This document shows positions 13,987 through 24,941 of a stretch of DNA of 64,000 nt, in pieces. Made by a program: the position numbers and the translations under genes. Within the stretch, counting starts at the first letter, position 1, and the number at the start of each line of letters is the position of its first letter. The stretch comes from Talpa occidentalis (taxonomy: Eukaryota; Chordata; Mammalia; Eulipotyphla; Talpidae). Under the pieces are notes generated by a model. That model searched no databases and was not told the DNA's origin. It was given only the letters and a program-made list of their open reading frames with translations. Location: the NCBI RefSeq assembly GCF_014898055.3, contig NW_023604861.1:100318083-100382082 (forward strand), in the 5' to 3' direction.

Positions 13987-14279
13987 CATTCAAATTTTAT
14001 TTACTTCCTGACATAGATAATTTTCTCTTCATATGTCTTCCTTCCCAAGACAATTCCACAAATTCTCACTGACATCACCTTCACTTGCTTAGCAAGCTAA
14101 ATGCACTCTTAATATGGAAATAAACAATAGATTAAGGGTCAGGCTGGTCAGGAGAGCCCACTGCTCCACTGCATGTAACCATTGCTCTTTCAGATTCATG
14201 ACCTGCAACAATGTTGAAAGTCAGTGGGTGACTTACCAATGAGGGAAATAAGTCCCCAAAATAGGGCAGAGGATATCAT
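6122..14279 (-). CDS. LYG2: LYG2, goose-type (g-type) lysozyme 2, complete, five coding exons
   Basis: This is a secreted g-type lysozyme (glycoside hydrolase family 23), a family that cleaves peptidoglycan between N-acetylmuramic acid and N-acetylglucosamine. In - strand order the coding exons are 14279-14237, 9405-9265, 8511-8315, 7541-7403 and 6240-6122 (43, 141, 197, 139 and 119 nt; 639 nt; 212 aa plus stop), the length I recall for human LYG2. All introns are GT-AG and phases agree. Residues 1-19 form a hydrophobic signal peptide. The four conserved cysteines are C39, C53, C61 and C92. The catalytic-type Glu is E105 in SRESHGG, followed by FGLMQLDK with D129 at the place of goose Asp97. 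At the place of goose Asp86 there is His118, with Asp117 beside it, which I recall from human LYG2 too. The C-terminus is ARAKFYKRHSF. The frame is intact throughout. The paralogue LYG1 lies upstream on the same strand and MRPL30 lies downstream, convergent. Confidence 0.96.
6590..6850 (+). repeat. MIR/L2-like ancient repeat
   Basis: Diverged text of the type 'ctgctatgttctagg' and 'ccctgccttcaaggaccttg', typical of old MIR or L2 relics, inside the last LYG2 intron. Family assignment is from memory. Confidence 0.35.
7403..7541 (-). CDS. LYG2: LYG2 coding exon 4
   Basis: Acceptor TTTTCTAG precedes 7541 and donor GTAGGC follows 7403. The exon is 139 nt and encodes LDKQIYKPVGAWDSKEHLLQ to FPTWNVAQHLK. 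The Asp in LDK matches the second catalytic-site Asp of goose lysozyme. Confidence 0.94.
8315..8511 (-). CDS. LYG2: LYG2 coding exon 3 (catalytic Glu exon)
   Basis: Acceptor GTCTTAG precedes 8511 and donor GTACTT follows 8315. The exon is 197 nt and runs from IRGSEMFAEMDL through RYCVDPALIAAIISRESHGG to FGLMQ. It holds the fourth cysteine and the catalytic-type Glu. Confidence 0.95.
8725..8935 (+). repeat. MIR element
   Basis: MIR-like order: 'gtttgaatctggttctg', 'ttctaatctataaactgggg' and 'ttcagctctgacact', within an LYG2 intron. Confidence 0.6.
9265..9405 (-). CDS. LYG2: LYG2 coding exon 2
   Basis: Acceptor CCCCCCAG precedes 9405 and donor GTAAGT follows 9265. The exon is 141 nt. It encodes a Pro/Leu-rich linker after the signal peptide, then LYHGCYGDILTMDTPGATC and LINC. 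It carries three of the four conserved cysteines. Confidence 0.93.
10730..11165 (+). mobile_element. L2 LINE 3' fragment
   Basis: Diverged L2 wording ('gctacctgacctggtcct', 'ccagatatctacatggtttg') over about 430 bp in the first coding intron of LYG2. Confidence 0.55.
11170..11760 (+). mobile_element. Old L1 ORF2/3' fragment
   Basis: Diverged L1 text in order: 'aatgctcaaccacgttc', 'gaattattgacaatagcaaa', then an A-rich tail. No frame is left open. Confidence 0.5.
12150..12452 (+). repeat. tRNA-derived SINE, older subfamily
   Basis: Full element from 'gggcttccctggtggctcag' to the 'tgcataaataaataaa' tail, in the LYG2 first coding intron. The head differs from the young subfamily ('ggggttaaagtcagc'). 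Confidence 0.88.
13085..13300 (+). mobile_element. MER5A-like hAT-Charlie remnant
   Basis: The text order 'cctgctaaaaatgcatatct', 'ctattgaaccagaatt' and 'agtttgggaaccacag' matches MER5-type non-autonomous hAT elements. Confidence 0.55.
13942..13985 (+). repeat. (GT)n microsatellite
   Basis: A GT dinucleotide run preceded by 'tatgtatatat'. The frames across it are artefacts. Confidence 0.95.
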
Positions 14280-14304
14280 GGTGGTGGTTCTTATCCTGCA
14301 GCAC
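14237..14304 (-). CDS. LYG2: LYG2 exon 2: 25-nt 5' UTR plus first coding part (signal peptide)
   Basis: Reverse-complement acceptor CTAACAG lies just above 14304 and donor GTAAGT at 14231-14236. The ATG at 14277-14279 opens MISSALFWGLISLI and the first base of a Gly codon (43 coding nt, phase 1). This ATG was chosen because it gives the signal peptide expected for the family. Confidence 0.9.
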
Positions 14305-14443
14305 CTGTTAGGATTTGAAAGAGAAACTGGTTAATTTTAAAACTTGAAACTTTTCTGAAGGAAACTTGCTTTGATTTAAAAATAAGTTCAGAGTCATTTT
14401 CAATTCAATATCCTATTTCCTGTTCAAGATATTATTCACAAAT

Positions 14444-15202
14444 GCAAATGGCCAACAAGCATATGAAAAAAATGCTCAACATCACTTGTAATCAGGGAAA
14501 TGCAAATCAAAACTACCACGAGATACCATCTTACACCAGTGAGAATGGCACATATTAAAAAAAACTAGCAACAACAAATGTTGGCGAGGGTGTGGAGAAA
14601 AAAGAACTCTTCTGCACTATTGGTGGGAGTGCAAACTGGTCCAACCACGATGGAGAGCTGTATGGAGATTTCTGGACCTACTAAACGTAGAGCTGCCATA
14701 TGATCCAGCAATTCCACTCCTAGGTATTTACCCAAAGGACACAGAAACATCAATTCCAAAGAGCACCTGCACCCCTATGTTTATAGCAACACTATTTACA
14801 ATAGCTAAGCTTTGGAAACAGCCCAAATGCCCCAAAATAGATGACTGGATCAAGAAGATGTACATATATACCATGGAATATTACTCAACATTCAAAAAAG
14901 ATAAACACATGCAATTTGCAGCAACATGGATGGCGCTGGAAGGGATCATGCTCAGCGAAATAAGCCAGAAAGAAAAAGAAAAATACCGGATGGTCTCACT
15001 CATAGCAGGAATCTAGAAAACTTAAATAAGGGACCAGGAAAATGAATAACTATAAGAAAGTGAAAATCAAAATCAACAAAAAACTGTGAACCAGAGACAC
15101 TTTTTGGGGGGTGGGGGGCGGGAGGGGAGGGATTGGGGTCAGAATGGGGGGGTTGCAATTGTATGGGGAATATAAAAATAAAATTTATTATTTAAAAAAA
15201 AA
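14444..15202 (+). mobile_element. L1 3'-end insertion (young), interrupted in its tail by a SINE
   Basis: Typical L1 3' text ('ccaacaagcatatgaaaaaa', 'gcaacatggatggcgctgga'), a G-rich 3' UTR near 15100-15150 and an A tail. It lies in intron 1 of LYG2 in antisense to the gene and is 5' truncated. Confidence 0.85.
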
Positions 15203-15450
15203 AGATTGATTGAATGATTGATTTATTATTCATTTATTTATACAAGCACTGGGTACAGACAGATGTGCGGGAGGGTGAGAGAATTCACCAGAGCCAGAGG
15301 GGAGAGCAGAGCAGGCAGACTGATGAAGTACACTGCTGTGGGGAGCAGTGGGCACGGCAGGAGAGGTCTGCCAGGGATTGAATCAGCGCTGCAGAGGCTG
15401 CGGGCAGCTTCGCAACCCAGCACTCAACCGCTGCACCACCGGGGAAGCCC
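15202..15450 (-). repeat. tRNA-derived SINE inserted in the L1 A tail
   Basis: Reverse-complement SINE from its T-rich tail to 'ccaccggggaagccc'. Its A-tail end joins the L1 poly(A) directly, so it probably landed in the L1 tail. Confidence 0.85.
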
Positions 15451-15993
15451 TCTAACTCATTTTAATCTAATTTCATATTGACATGAGCCCATGAAATTCT
15501 TATATGTGTAACACCATCCCAAGTCACCACCCCCCACACTCACTCTTTTTGTCTCCAAGCTTTGTCATACCATAATTATATGACCTTTCTTATGCTACAG
15601 TTTCTGTAGAAAACAAGAAAGAAACCACTGAGCTCATGACTCTGTGCTCTCTTTCCTCTTCCACTCTTTCCCTAGACTTTTTCATCAACTCTGCTCTTGG
15701 TCTCATTCAGAAAGAACCTTACATGTTTTACAAGATACAAAAAGATGAGCACTAACCTGGTTGTGAACTTGCAGTGGAAATCTTCCCAATCTGTTTGAGA
15801 AGGTCTTCCCTACTCAATGGCAAGCTGTAAGTCAGGCTTGCACAAAGTAGTGGACTTTGTCCTATAACAATTTTTTGATAATTTGAGAATCCATTAGTCA
15901 GAAGGTCACTGCGGACCAGGCTTCAATCCAAGCAGATTTCAATGTGGCTCTACTGCTGCGGAGGAACTTTTAAATGCCAGCGCGTAGACTCAC

Positions 15994-16017
15994 CTGTCTC
16001 TTCCTACCTTCATCCTA
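15994..16017 (-). other. LYG2: LYG2 predicted non-coding first exon
   Basis: On the - strand a sequence ending GACAG is followed by the strong donor GTGAGT (15988-15993), and a TATA box lies about 50 bp upstream. The size and the splice site match the predicted LYG1 leader exon at 50246. The 5' end is estimated from the TATA position and no transcript data were available. Confidence 0.55.
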
Positions 16018-16038
16018 AACCACTGATAGTTGGAGGAG

Positions 16039-16047
16039 CTTTATATA
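16039..16047 (-). promoter_or_regulatory. LYG2: LYG2 predicted TATA box
   Basis: TATATAAAG on the - strand starts 53 bp upstream of the predicted leader-exon splice site. LYG1 has the same 9-mer at nearly the same distance (55 bp), which supports a shared core promoter. Confidence 0.55.
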
Positions 16048-16675
16048 TGATTTAAAACCCTTATTTTAAACCATTGACCTCATTAGGCCTGATTATAATG
16101 GTACTGTGGACTTAGGTAGCCTTTTTAATAAAAGGATTTCAAAGCATTTATTAACCTCTATAATTAATTAGTCTAATGAACGCCCAGGTTGGACTAGAGG
16201 CATATATTTGGTGGATTGTTTCTGGGTATCTGAAATTATGCCAGGCAAACAGTTTCTAAATTTGAGAAGAAGAAACAGATAATTAGCCTAAAAAAGAGAA
16301 ATAAACAGGAAATACAACTCTCATTCCTGTGCTGTTTGTTTTCCTGAAATACTGAGCCTCCTGCTCTTTGTTCCTCATTCCATTGTTTCATAATTCCATA
16401 CCAATATGTCACATGATCTCACCAGGTGAACTTGGCTCCTTGCTCCCATTGTTCCTCTGACAAATAGTAGTTACTTGCTCTGGGAAATCAATACAATACC
16501 AAGGAGTAACAACATGGGTGATGGTTTCCCAAACTATTAGAGGAATTGCAGTAAAAGGATTTGGCCAAGGATGTACCTTCTGCAAGGATGAAGTATCTTT
16601 CTTCACACTATGTCCAAAAGAAGTGATGATGCACATGGTGCAGCTCCAGAAACAAGGAATGGAAAGGACAGTCTT

Positions 16676-17112
16676 TTTTTTTTTAATTTTTATATTCCCC
16701 ATACAATTGCAACCCTGATTTTGACCCCATCCCTCCCACCCCAAGAGTGTCTCTGGTTCATAGTTGTTTCTTGATTTTGATTTTTTTCTTTCTTATAGTT
16801 ATTCTTTTTCCTGGTCCATATTTAGGTTTTCTAGATTCCTGTTATGAGTGGGACCATCCGGTATTTTTCTTTTTCTTTCTGGCTTATTTCGCTGAGCATG
16901 ATCCCTTCTAGCTCCATCCATGTTGCTGCAAACTGCATGTGTTTATCTTTTTTGAATGCTGAGTAATATTCCATTGTGTATATGTACCACATCTTCTTGA
17001 TCCAGTCATCTATTTCTGGGAATTTGGGTTGTTTCCAAAGCTTAATTATTGTAAATTGTGCTGCTATAAACATAGGGGTACAGGGCTCTTTGGAATTAAT
17101 GTTTCTGTGTCC
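16676..17112 (-). mobile_element. L1 3'-end insertion, reverse orientation
   Basis: On the - strand this is the same L1 3' end as at 14444-15202, 5' truncated to about 440 bp. It is flanked by a 15-bp target duplication GGAAAGGAYAGTCTT (16661-16675 and 17113-17127, one mismatch). It lies about 600 bp upstream of the LYG2 promoter. Confidence 0.85.
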
Positions 17113-17127
17113 GGAAAGGATAGTCTT

Positions 17128-18596
17128 GAAATGGATAAAGCACACTTCCCAGAAATGGGAAAGAGTCTGGTGTGAGTCCTTCCACAGTGTGAGAAGTGTC
17201 TGTCACTGCACATAATCTTTCCACACATCCACCAGGTGAAGAAATGTGTGAAGGATACTGAGTAGCAGATGGTGTGATCATGGCCCTGAGTCAAACAACT
17301 TTCCAGGCTACCTGGCAATGAAATAAGCCACAACTCCTAGGAGAACATGCCCTTGCAGAATTAACTCTATACTAACTCACAGCCTTCTCTTTTGTGCTTC
17401 CTGCCTTCCTGTTTGTAGACCAGACTGCCTTCTAAATGGCCTCTGGCCTTCCATTTTGGAGAAGAAGAGCAGGGATGTGCTTAGCCAATACGTGATTTCT
17501 GCCTTCACTAACAGGAAAATGATTCACAGTGGACTTGCTCTACCACCTCCATCAACACTGCAGTCAGTGTCAAGTCATTAAAAGGGATTTTTCATGGGCC
17601 CATCTATTCCAAGGTAGCTCTTAGAAACACAGGGGCTATCACTGGTGACAGTGACAATGTCACATTGATGATGTGCTCATGGCCAGCCCCCCTGAGGAGT
17701 GTTAGATCACTTATGTGGAGTTTCTAGGCTAAGTGTAATGAGAACATTTAAGAAAGGGATGTGTGAAGAAAGAATTAAAAGTTACGTAAGACATTCAATG
17801 GTGAGGCTGAAACTGTCCCTAGATTCTCATAAAAAATGAAAAAAAACTATTAAATATACTGTTGAATGGGAAGCATACGGATTCCTATTCCTGTTTTCGG
17901 AATGTGGGGTTATGAGTTCTAGGTATGCAGTCTTAATGTCCAATTTAAGTAGTTATTTTCAAATTGATGTGGGCTATAAACCTATTTTCAGATTGTGAGA
18001 ATACAAATGAATATTTATTTGATACCCATTATATATGGTCCCTAAGACATTATCTCACTCTACCCTCCAACAACCTCGTAAGATAGGTATTATCCCTAAT
18101 TTTAGAGATGAGAAATCTGAGACTCAGAAGAGTTAAGCAGCTTGTCAAAGATGGGATAATTAGGACCATCACCATGCACAATTAACTGCAACTTGAATAC
18201 AGGTCTATGAGATTCCAAAATCCATGCTCTTCTACTATGTCCTAGGTAATAACAATGTGGAATAATGGCCCTGCCAAATAATTGTTGCAACAGATTCAAA
18301 TCAATCAATTTGCACACAAAACATTGTTTGCAGTCTGAATAATTCCATCGCAGATATTTACCAGTCATTCAAGTGTTTGTAGGTGCTATTATAATTTGTA
18401 TTTGTATTTTAAGTTTGTATTTTAAATACAAATTAATATGAGTCTGCTGAATCCACATTGGTTTCATTACTTTATATCTTCTCTACCAATAATCATGATG
18501 GCTAACATACATTAGACTTGTACAGTAAGCCTAGTAGAATACTAAGAAGGGGTATGGCACAAGTTTGTTGCATTCTAAGGCCTAACTCTTTTTTAC
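17128..18596. other. Intergenic, no gene seen; MIR-like relic near 18050-18260
   Basis: Upstream of LYG2. Only a MIR-like piece ('gataggtattatccct', 'gatgagaaatctgagac') is recognisable. Several short frames exist without family resemblance. Confidence 0.45.
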
Positions 18597-18599
18597 TAT

Positions 18600-18630
<31 letters not shown>

Positions 18631-18633
18631 TTT
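18596..18633 (+). repeat. (TTTA)n microsatellite
   Basis: TTTA tetranucleotide array of about nine units. Confidence 0.9.
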
Positions 18634-18743
18634 TCTTACATCATTGTTAGACCTAACTCTTAACTACTGACTCAATGGATGGTTAAGTGTGGGTACTATG
18701 GTATGAAGATCTTAGTAACTTTTTAGCATTTAAAATCAATTTA

Positions 18744-19014
18744 GGGGGCTCCCTGGTGGCACAAGGGCTTAAGCACAGCACTATGAAACAATCTGCAGCC
18801 TTTGCAGCACGAGTTCAATCCCAGCTGGCCAGGGAGCTACCACATGGCTCAGCAGACCTCTCCTGACTCACCCGCTGCTCCCCTCAGCAATGTATTTCAG
18901 TCAGTCTGCCTGTTCTGCTCCCCACTCTGTCTCTGGTGAATCCTCTCACTCTCCACACGTCTGGCCTGTACCCAAGCTCTTGTATGCATAAATAAATATA
19001 TCTTTATAAAAGAT
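18744..19014 (+). repeat. tRNA-derived SINE, older subfamily
   Basis: Full SINE from 'gggggctccctggtggcaca' to the 'tgcataaataaatata' tail. Confidence 0.86.
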
Positions 19015-19108
19015 AAAACAAATTAATTTATTGAATGAGTATCCATCTCTTTCTAGAGTTGCTAAGAATGACTAGACGAGTGAGTTGTAATGATGTTGCT
19101 AGGAGCAT

Positions 19109-19388
19109 TTTTTTTTTTATTTGTTTGTTTGTTTTGTTTATACATGCATTGGGTACAGTCAGAAGCGCGGGAGGGTGAGAGAATTCACCAGAGCCAGAGC
19201 GGGGAGCAGAGCAGGCAGAAGGACCGAAGTACACTGCTGAGGGGAGCAGCGGGCGGCAGGGGAGGTCTGCGCGCCATGTGGGACCCTCCTCTGGTGGCCG
19301 GGGAGCAGCCGGGGATCGAACCGCTGCCGCAGAGGCCGCGGGCAGCTTCGCAACCCAGCGCTCAACCGCTGCGCCACCGGGGAGGCCC
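19109..19388 (-). repeat. tRNA-derived SINE, young subfamily
   Basis: Reverse-complement full-length SINE with an exact 11-bp target duplication GCTAGGAGCAT (19098-19108 and 19389-19399). Confidence 0.95.
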
Positions 19389-20299
19389 GCTAGGAGCATC
19401 TTAAGGAGATCTTGATACCTGCTATAATCTCTATCAGGGCCTCAGGTTTCTTAAAATAAAAATACAATACTCTAGTTATCAACTATTTTAATATTGACAA
19501 GGATAATACAAAATGAGGTGTTGTTTGCTTGCCTGCTTGTAAGTCTCAGACATAGTTACAGATTTCCCTGTCCAGCTGGGTGAATTGTGACTGATACAAG
19601 CACTGCCTCAAATTTTCCCAAAAATAATATAAATTACTGAAAAATATGGTTAATTGAAAAAAAATCAAGATTCTTAGTATAGTAACTGCCAGGAAACTCT
19701 CAGGTACAGGTTCTTGTTGTTCTTGCTCATAGTTTGGAATAGCTGGGCCCACAGTCTAAGGAAGCATTTTACTCTGGTAAATCACCTGTCACTCTGATAT
19801 TCAGGTCTAAGATAAGAGTCAAATAACTCAGGCAATTGCACAAAATTTTCTGCTGCTTCTCTACTTCATAATGATCTGATCTCCCTCACGTTAACCTAAT
19901 AGCAGAGTTGTATTAATTGGTGACAGAGACATAAAGCAGTATAATTTTCAGGTATAGTTTAATTTTTAACCAATTTTCAATGCCTTAGGTCTTGTTTTCT
20001 CAAAGTGAGAAATGAGTCAAATCTGCTGTGAATACAGAAACCAGAGGATAAATATGATCCACATCTTTGCAAAGGGGTCATTATTTTTATAATAAAACAT
20101 ATACATTTAAAAAACCAGCACCGTGTGAGTGAATCATGTACACCTGTGGAGGTGTGAAATTCTACTCCCCAAATTACAGTTATGTAAATGATTGGCAAAT
20201 AAGAAATAATATTTAAAAAGCTAATTTTTTATCATCAACATTATAATGAAACAATGTAGAATGAAACACACATAAATATTCAAGGAAGTATGATTCAGC

Positions 20300-20965
20300 A
20301 TAATAAAGAATGAAATTTTGTCTTTTGCAAAGACAATGAATGACCCTGGAGGGCATTATACTAAGTGAAATAAGTCAGACAGAGAAAAACAAATACTGCA
20401 TGGTATCACTTATATGTGATATCTAAAAATTAACAAACCACAATTGAACTCATAGTAACAGAAGAGAATGGTGGTTGCCAGGGTCTGGGAGAAATAAGGA
20501 GAGGCTGGTAAAACATTACAAATATGTAAGTAGGAGAAATATAAAGAAATAAATGTGTGAGGTAATGGAGAGTTAATTTACTCAATGGTGGGGGCCTCCC
20601 TGGTGCCACAAGGGGTTAAGCACAGCCCTGTGAAGCTATCCACAGCCTCTGCAGCACGAGTTCAATCCTTGGCCAGCCAGGGAGATACCCACATGGCATA
20701 GCAGACCTCTCCTGTCTCGCCTGCTACTTCCCTCAGCAGTGTATTTCAGTAGATCCACCTGTTCTATTCCCCACTCTGTCTCTGGTGAATCCTCTAACCC
20801 CCCACACCTCTGGCCTGCACCCAGTTTTTGTATGCAAAAATTAATAAATCTTTAAAAAAATTTTACTCAATAGTGGGAATTCCTTCACAATGTAAATATA
20901 TTGCAAATCATTACATTGTACATTTTAGATTACAATTTTATTTGTCAATTATGCCTCAATAAAAC
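20300..20965 (+). mobile_element. Old L1 3' end, split by a SINE
   Basis: L1 text runs from 'aagtgaaataagtcagac' to 'tgttgccagggtctggg'-like sequence, then resumes after the SINE and ends at 'ttatgcctcaataaaac', a typical L1 3' end. Confidence 0.6.
20591..20862 (+). repeat. tRNA-derived SINE inside L1
   Basis: Full older-subfamily SINE. The flanking 'tttactcaatggtg' / 'tttactcaatagtg' is a target duplication with one change. Confidence 0.88.
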
Positions 20966-21449
20966 TATAAAGATTTGTTTTGTAGAAAGTAAATAGATTT
21001 TTTTTTAAATCCACACCTTCATGGTGGAAAAGAATGTGGAATCTGCATGAATGTTTAAGATAAAACATCATTTTCAGAAAGATCTCTCTTTCTGCTCCCT
21101 CTTGGGAGATAAATTCAGTGGAAAAGTTTAAGAAATACTGTACTGATTAGGAGAAGGAAATGAATGATGCTGGAAACTTGAAGCACTGTGTATAGCCAAG
21201 GAAGTAGATTTTGGTGGGAGGGACTCCTCAAATCACACCATAGAAAGCTGCATTTGTGTCCCCAAGTCCACACTCTTGGGAGATAAAGGAGTCCGGTATC
21301 AGGCTTCCTTGGTGTCTTCCCCTCTGTATCCCCACTCACCTCCCACCCAACAATAGTATGCTGTTATAGAGACTGGGTTGCCTCGGCCCTGTTGCCATTT
21401 GTGAGTTTCAGCCACAGCTACCCTTCTTCAGGAAAAACAGCCAAGGATA

Positions 21450-21600
21450 CTTGCCATAGGCAACTCGTTTAACCTCTCTGAGCCTTAGTTTGCCTCCTCT
21501 ATAAAATGTTCGTAATAGCTTGATAATGATGTCCTATGGCTTGAAGATAAAAATTAGTTATGTATGTGAAAGCATTATAAACTGCAATGCTTCATGCAGA
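21450..21600 (+). repeat. MIR element
   Basis: MIR-like core: 'tttaacctctctgagcct', 'cctctataaaatg' and 'gaaagcattataaactgc'. Confidence 0.55.
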
Positions 21601-22200
21601 TCCAGTTATTAAGATGGGTTAGACTCAGATCTTAATAGTTTAGCTTCTTGTTGATTTATTTATTTGTTTGTTTATTTATCCATGTGGCTTCGGGAAGAAT
21701 AATAATAATGAGTTGACTTGTAAGAAAGGATATAACATGTGAAGCTTCCCTTCGGCCAGGACAGACAAGGCTGTTCAGCAGGACAAGCAAGGGCTATAAC
21801 TGAAACTCTGCAGCCTGTCTGGTGGCATTACTGCTCACCAAGTTGGTTCATATGCTGGATGCCCTGTTAGACCAAACTCTGAACACAGAGTGTTGGAAGC
21901 AGGGGAAAGGCTTTGTTAACTGGAAAATGGTACCAACCGAGGTGATAGGAGCCTAAGCTGAAATCTACCACCCATATGAAGAAGTTTCAAGATTTTCATA
22001 GGAGTGAGTACATGCTGGGGTCGGGGAAAGGGACTTAACTGTTTTAAGAAAGTCCATAAATTTCAGCCCTGGCGCATCACATTAGTGACTCCAGTGTGGT
22101 TTCCATTCTGTTGATACCTGCAGGTTCCTGCATTACATCTCATGGTCCAACATCCTCATGCGGGAAACAGAAAGGTTTGTGTAAGACAAAATTTTACCTT

Positions 22201-22320
22201 TTTTTTCTTTTTTTTGTGGGAACCTCGCTTGCGGCTGAGGAACCGAACCGGTGCTGCAGAGGCTGCAGGCGGCCTCGCAGCCCAGCCCTCAACCACTGCA
22301 CCACCAAAGGGGGGAGGCCT
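22201..22320 (-). repeat. Short SINE: tRNA-like head plus A tail only
   Basis: On the - strand a tRNA-like head with B-box 'ggttcggttcc' goes directly, through about 25 bp, into an A-rich tail, with no pyrimidine-rich body. It is flanked by the target duplication GACAAAATTTT (starting at 22185 and 22321). Confidence 0.7.
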
Positions 22321-22699
22321 GACAAAATTTTGCTTTTAAGAAGGTTAATTAGAGAGTGGTTAGTTAGAGTGCTGCTCCTTGCTTGTCATGAGGATTAGAT
22401 CAGTGGGACAATATCACAAATAGCCACACAGAGCCTAAATATCTACTCATAGTTCAGAAGCCTATAGAATAAAGGGGCTTACTAAGAGTACATAGCAAAG
22501 GCACTTTGGTAACCATTGCTGGTGGGAAGGCAGATGGGAATCTTCCCACAGACTTTCACTAAAAAGTTCAATTTAACCTCAAGATAGTTTAATGTCAGAC
22601 TTGAATAGCTGAGCATCTGTCTTATTTGTGTTTAAGCTACTATATAGTAGTAAAATGTCACACCCAACTAAAACCACTTCCATGGTGGCATCACTGGTG

Positions 22700-23470
22700 T
22701 CACAGTGTCACATGAACCAAAATTTCAGAAAAGAAGATATGGCCAAAAGCTCATGGCCAAAAAGCTCATGGAAAGGTGCTAAACATCTTTAGATAGCAAG
22801 TAAATACAAATTAAAACCAAAATAAGAGGGCAATTCACATGCTGAAAAAGGCGAAAATCAAGAATGACTATCAAATGCTGGTGGGAATATGAAGCAAATA
22901 CAACTCTTGTACATTTCTGGTTGGAATATGAAATGGTATAACTGCTTTGGAGAAATGTTTAGTAGTTTGTATAATGTTAAACATGCATCTATCCTAGGTA
23001 TTTATCCAAGAGAAATGAAAACAAATGTCTCCCAAAAGAACTGTACAAGAGGGCCTCCCCGGCGCAGCGGTTGAGCGCTGGGTTGCGAAGCTGCCCGCGG
23101 CCTCTGCAGCGCCGGTTCGATCCCCGGCTGCTCCCCAGCCACCAGAGGAGGGTCCCACATGGCGCGCAGACCTCTCCTGCCGCCTGCTGCTCCCCTCAGC
23201 AGTGTGCTTCGGTCCTTCCGCCTGCTCTGCTCCCCGCTCTGGCTCTGGTGAATTCTCTCACTCTCCTACGCTTCTGACTGTACCCAGTGCTTGTATAATA
23301 AATAAATAAAATAAATCTTTTTTAAAAAAAAAGAACTGTAGAAGAATGTTCATAGTAACTTGATTCATAATAGCCCAATACTGAAAACACTCCAAATATT
23401 CATGAGCAAGGAAATGGATTAGCAATTATGGTATAGTCATATACTGAAATAATACCCATTTTGAGAGATA
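22700..23470 (+). mobile_element. Old L1 ORF2/3' fragment, split by a SINE
   Basis: Diverged L1 text ('gctcatggaaaggtgctaaa', 'atcaaatgctggtgggaata') before the SINE, continued after it ('catgagcaaggaaatgga'). Confidence 0.55.
23051..23331 (+). repeat. tRNA-derived SINE, young subfamily
   Basis: Full element in an L1 relic, with a 14-bp target duplication AGAACTGTASAAGA (23037-23050 and 23332-23345). It lacks three bases of the A-box region (ccccggcgcagcgg). Confidence 0.92.
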
Positions 23471-23479
23471 AAGAAAGAA

Positions 23480-24941
23480 ATCAGAGAAGAACTTCCATTA
23501 ACCTAGGTTGGATCAGATGCCTGGAATATTCAACTATTTCCAGGAAAAGATTTGTTTGAAAAAGGGACTCCTTGTGATTTGTAAAGTAGAAGTTTGAATT
23601 TTTTTTAAATGTCTATAGATGTTCATAAGACTAATGATGGAGAGAAGAGTTAGGGCAGAGTCTGGAGAAAGATTTGAGTCAGTCACTTGCTCTGCTTTAT
23701 ATTAGGAGTGAAATATTTAAATGCTGTAGAAGATTTAGGAAATGGAAGGAAGGGTAAGGTGATCAGGTAAGGTTTAAGGCATTATTCAAAAGCACAAGAG
23801 ACTGGCCTGAGGCAAGAGTGGGAACAGCTCTTCCATTATAATAGGAAGAAAAGAGAAAAAAAATCAGATAGCAATGCTGTTTAATTCATATAGCTGATGG
23901 AAAAAAATTGAGAGAGTTCTTTAATGATTCCTAATTCCTCTATGAAATAGGTAGCAAGGGTAAAAATTATATGGAAAAGAAGCTTACAAGAATGGAGAAA
24001 AGGTAGAAAAGCCACTCTGGAGAATTAGAGAAAGAACTGACAAGGGACCTGAAAAGATTACTGGGATTAAAATAGAGACTAGGTTGGAATCCACAAATGT
24101 GGAGGGCACCAAAATGATAGGTTTTGACTTGGCAAGCTAAGGATAGACAGCGAGAAAACAGTATTGGAATGATCCAGGCCTAAGATGTATGAAGTTCAAT
24201 TTGAAGTTTTTGGAGGTAAAACAATTGGACAACTTTTTGTACCTTGTCTCTGACTCCATCCACACCTATGACAAACAGTAACGTGCAAGTTGCTCACTCC
24301 GGCCTCCTGCAGTCTTTATTTCAAGCAGAACTGGAAACCCCTATGTATATCTCCTATTGTTCTGAGTCACATGTGAGCAAGTTTGAGAGGATTACTTGGG
24401 GCTGGGGAGTGGAGGGCGAGAGGATTAAATCAGGCATACAGGGTCTTAGGCTATACCACATCCCCACTGACAGTGGAGGAGCATTTAGGTGTGGGTTAAC
24501 CTGATGTAATGTGTGCAAAGGAGTTCTGATTGCTTTCTTTGTGGTCAGAGTGCAGAGAGAGGAAGCATGAGTTAGAAGCCTCAACTGGAGACTGTTTATA
24601 ATATGTTTTCTTGTTTAAGAACAGAGAAATGTTCTTGGATTATTGCTGAGCTCTTACTTAAGCAAGTCGTTAAATGATTTTAATGAATGTTTCCAATTTT
24701 ATTTTAAGTGTATGTACTCAGCCATGGAAAATTAAGTTGAATGGCACCTTCAACTGTATCAGATGTTATAAAATTGATCCTTCAAAGCACTGTTTCATCT
24801 TTACCCTCTAAAACTGGATATGTATGTTCTTCCTGGTGCTCCACAGCTCCAGAAATGTTTGCTATCATCGGACTTTTAAACTGAGTGGGAAAATCTCATT
24901 TTCTTGATTGAAGCTGAAAATCTTTTTATCTGTGTTCATTG
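23480..24941. other. Intergenic, no gene or clear repeat seen
   Basis: A+T-rich sequence without a recognisable coding exon; frames are short and unsupported. Confidence 0.4.
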
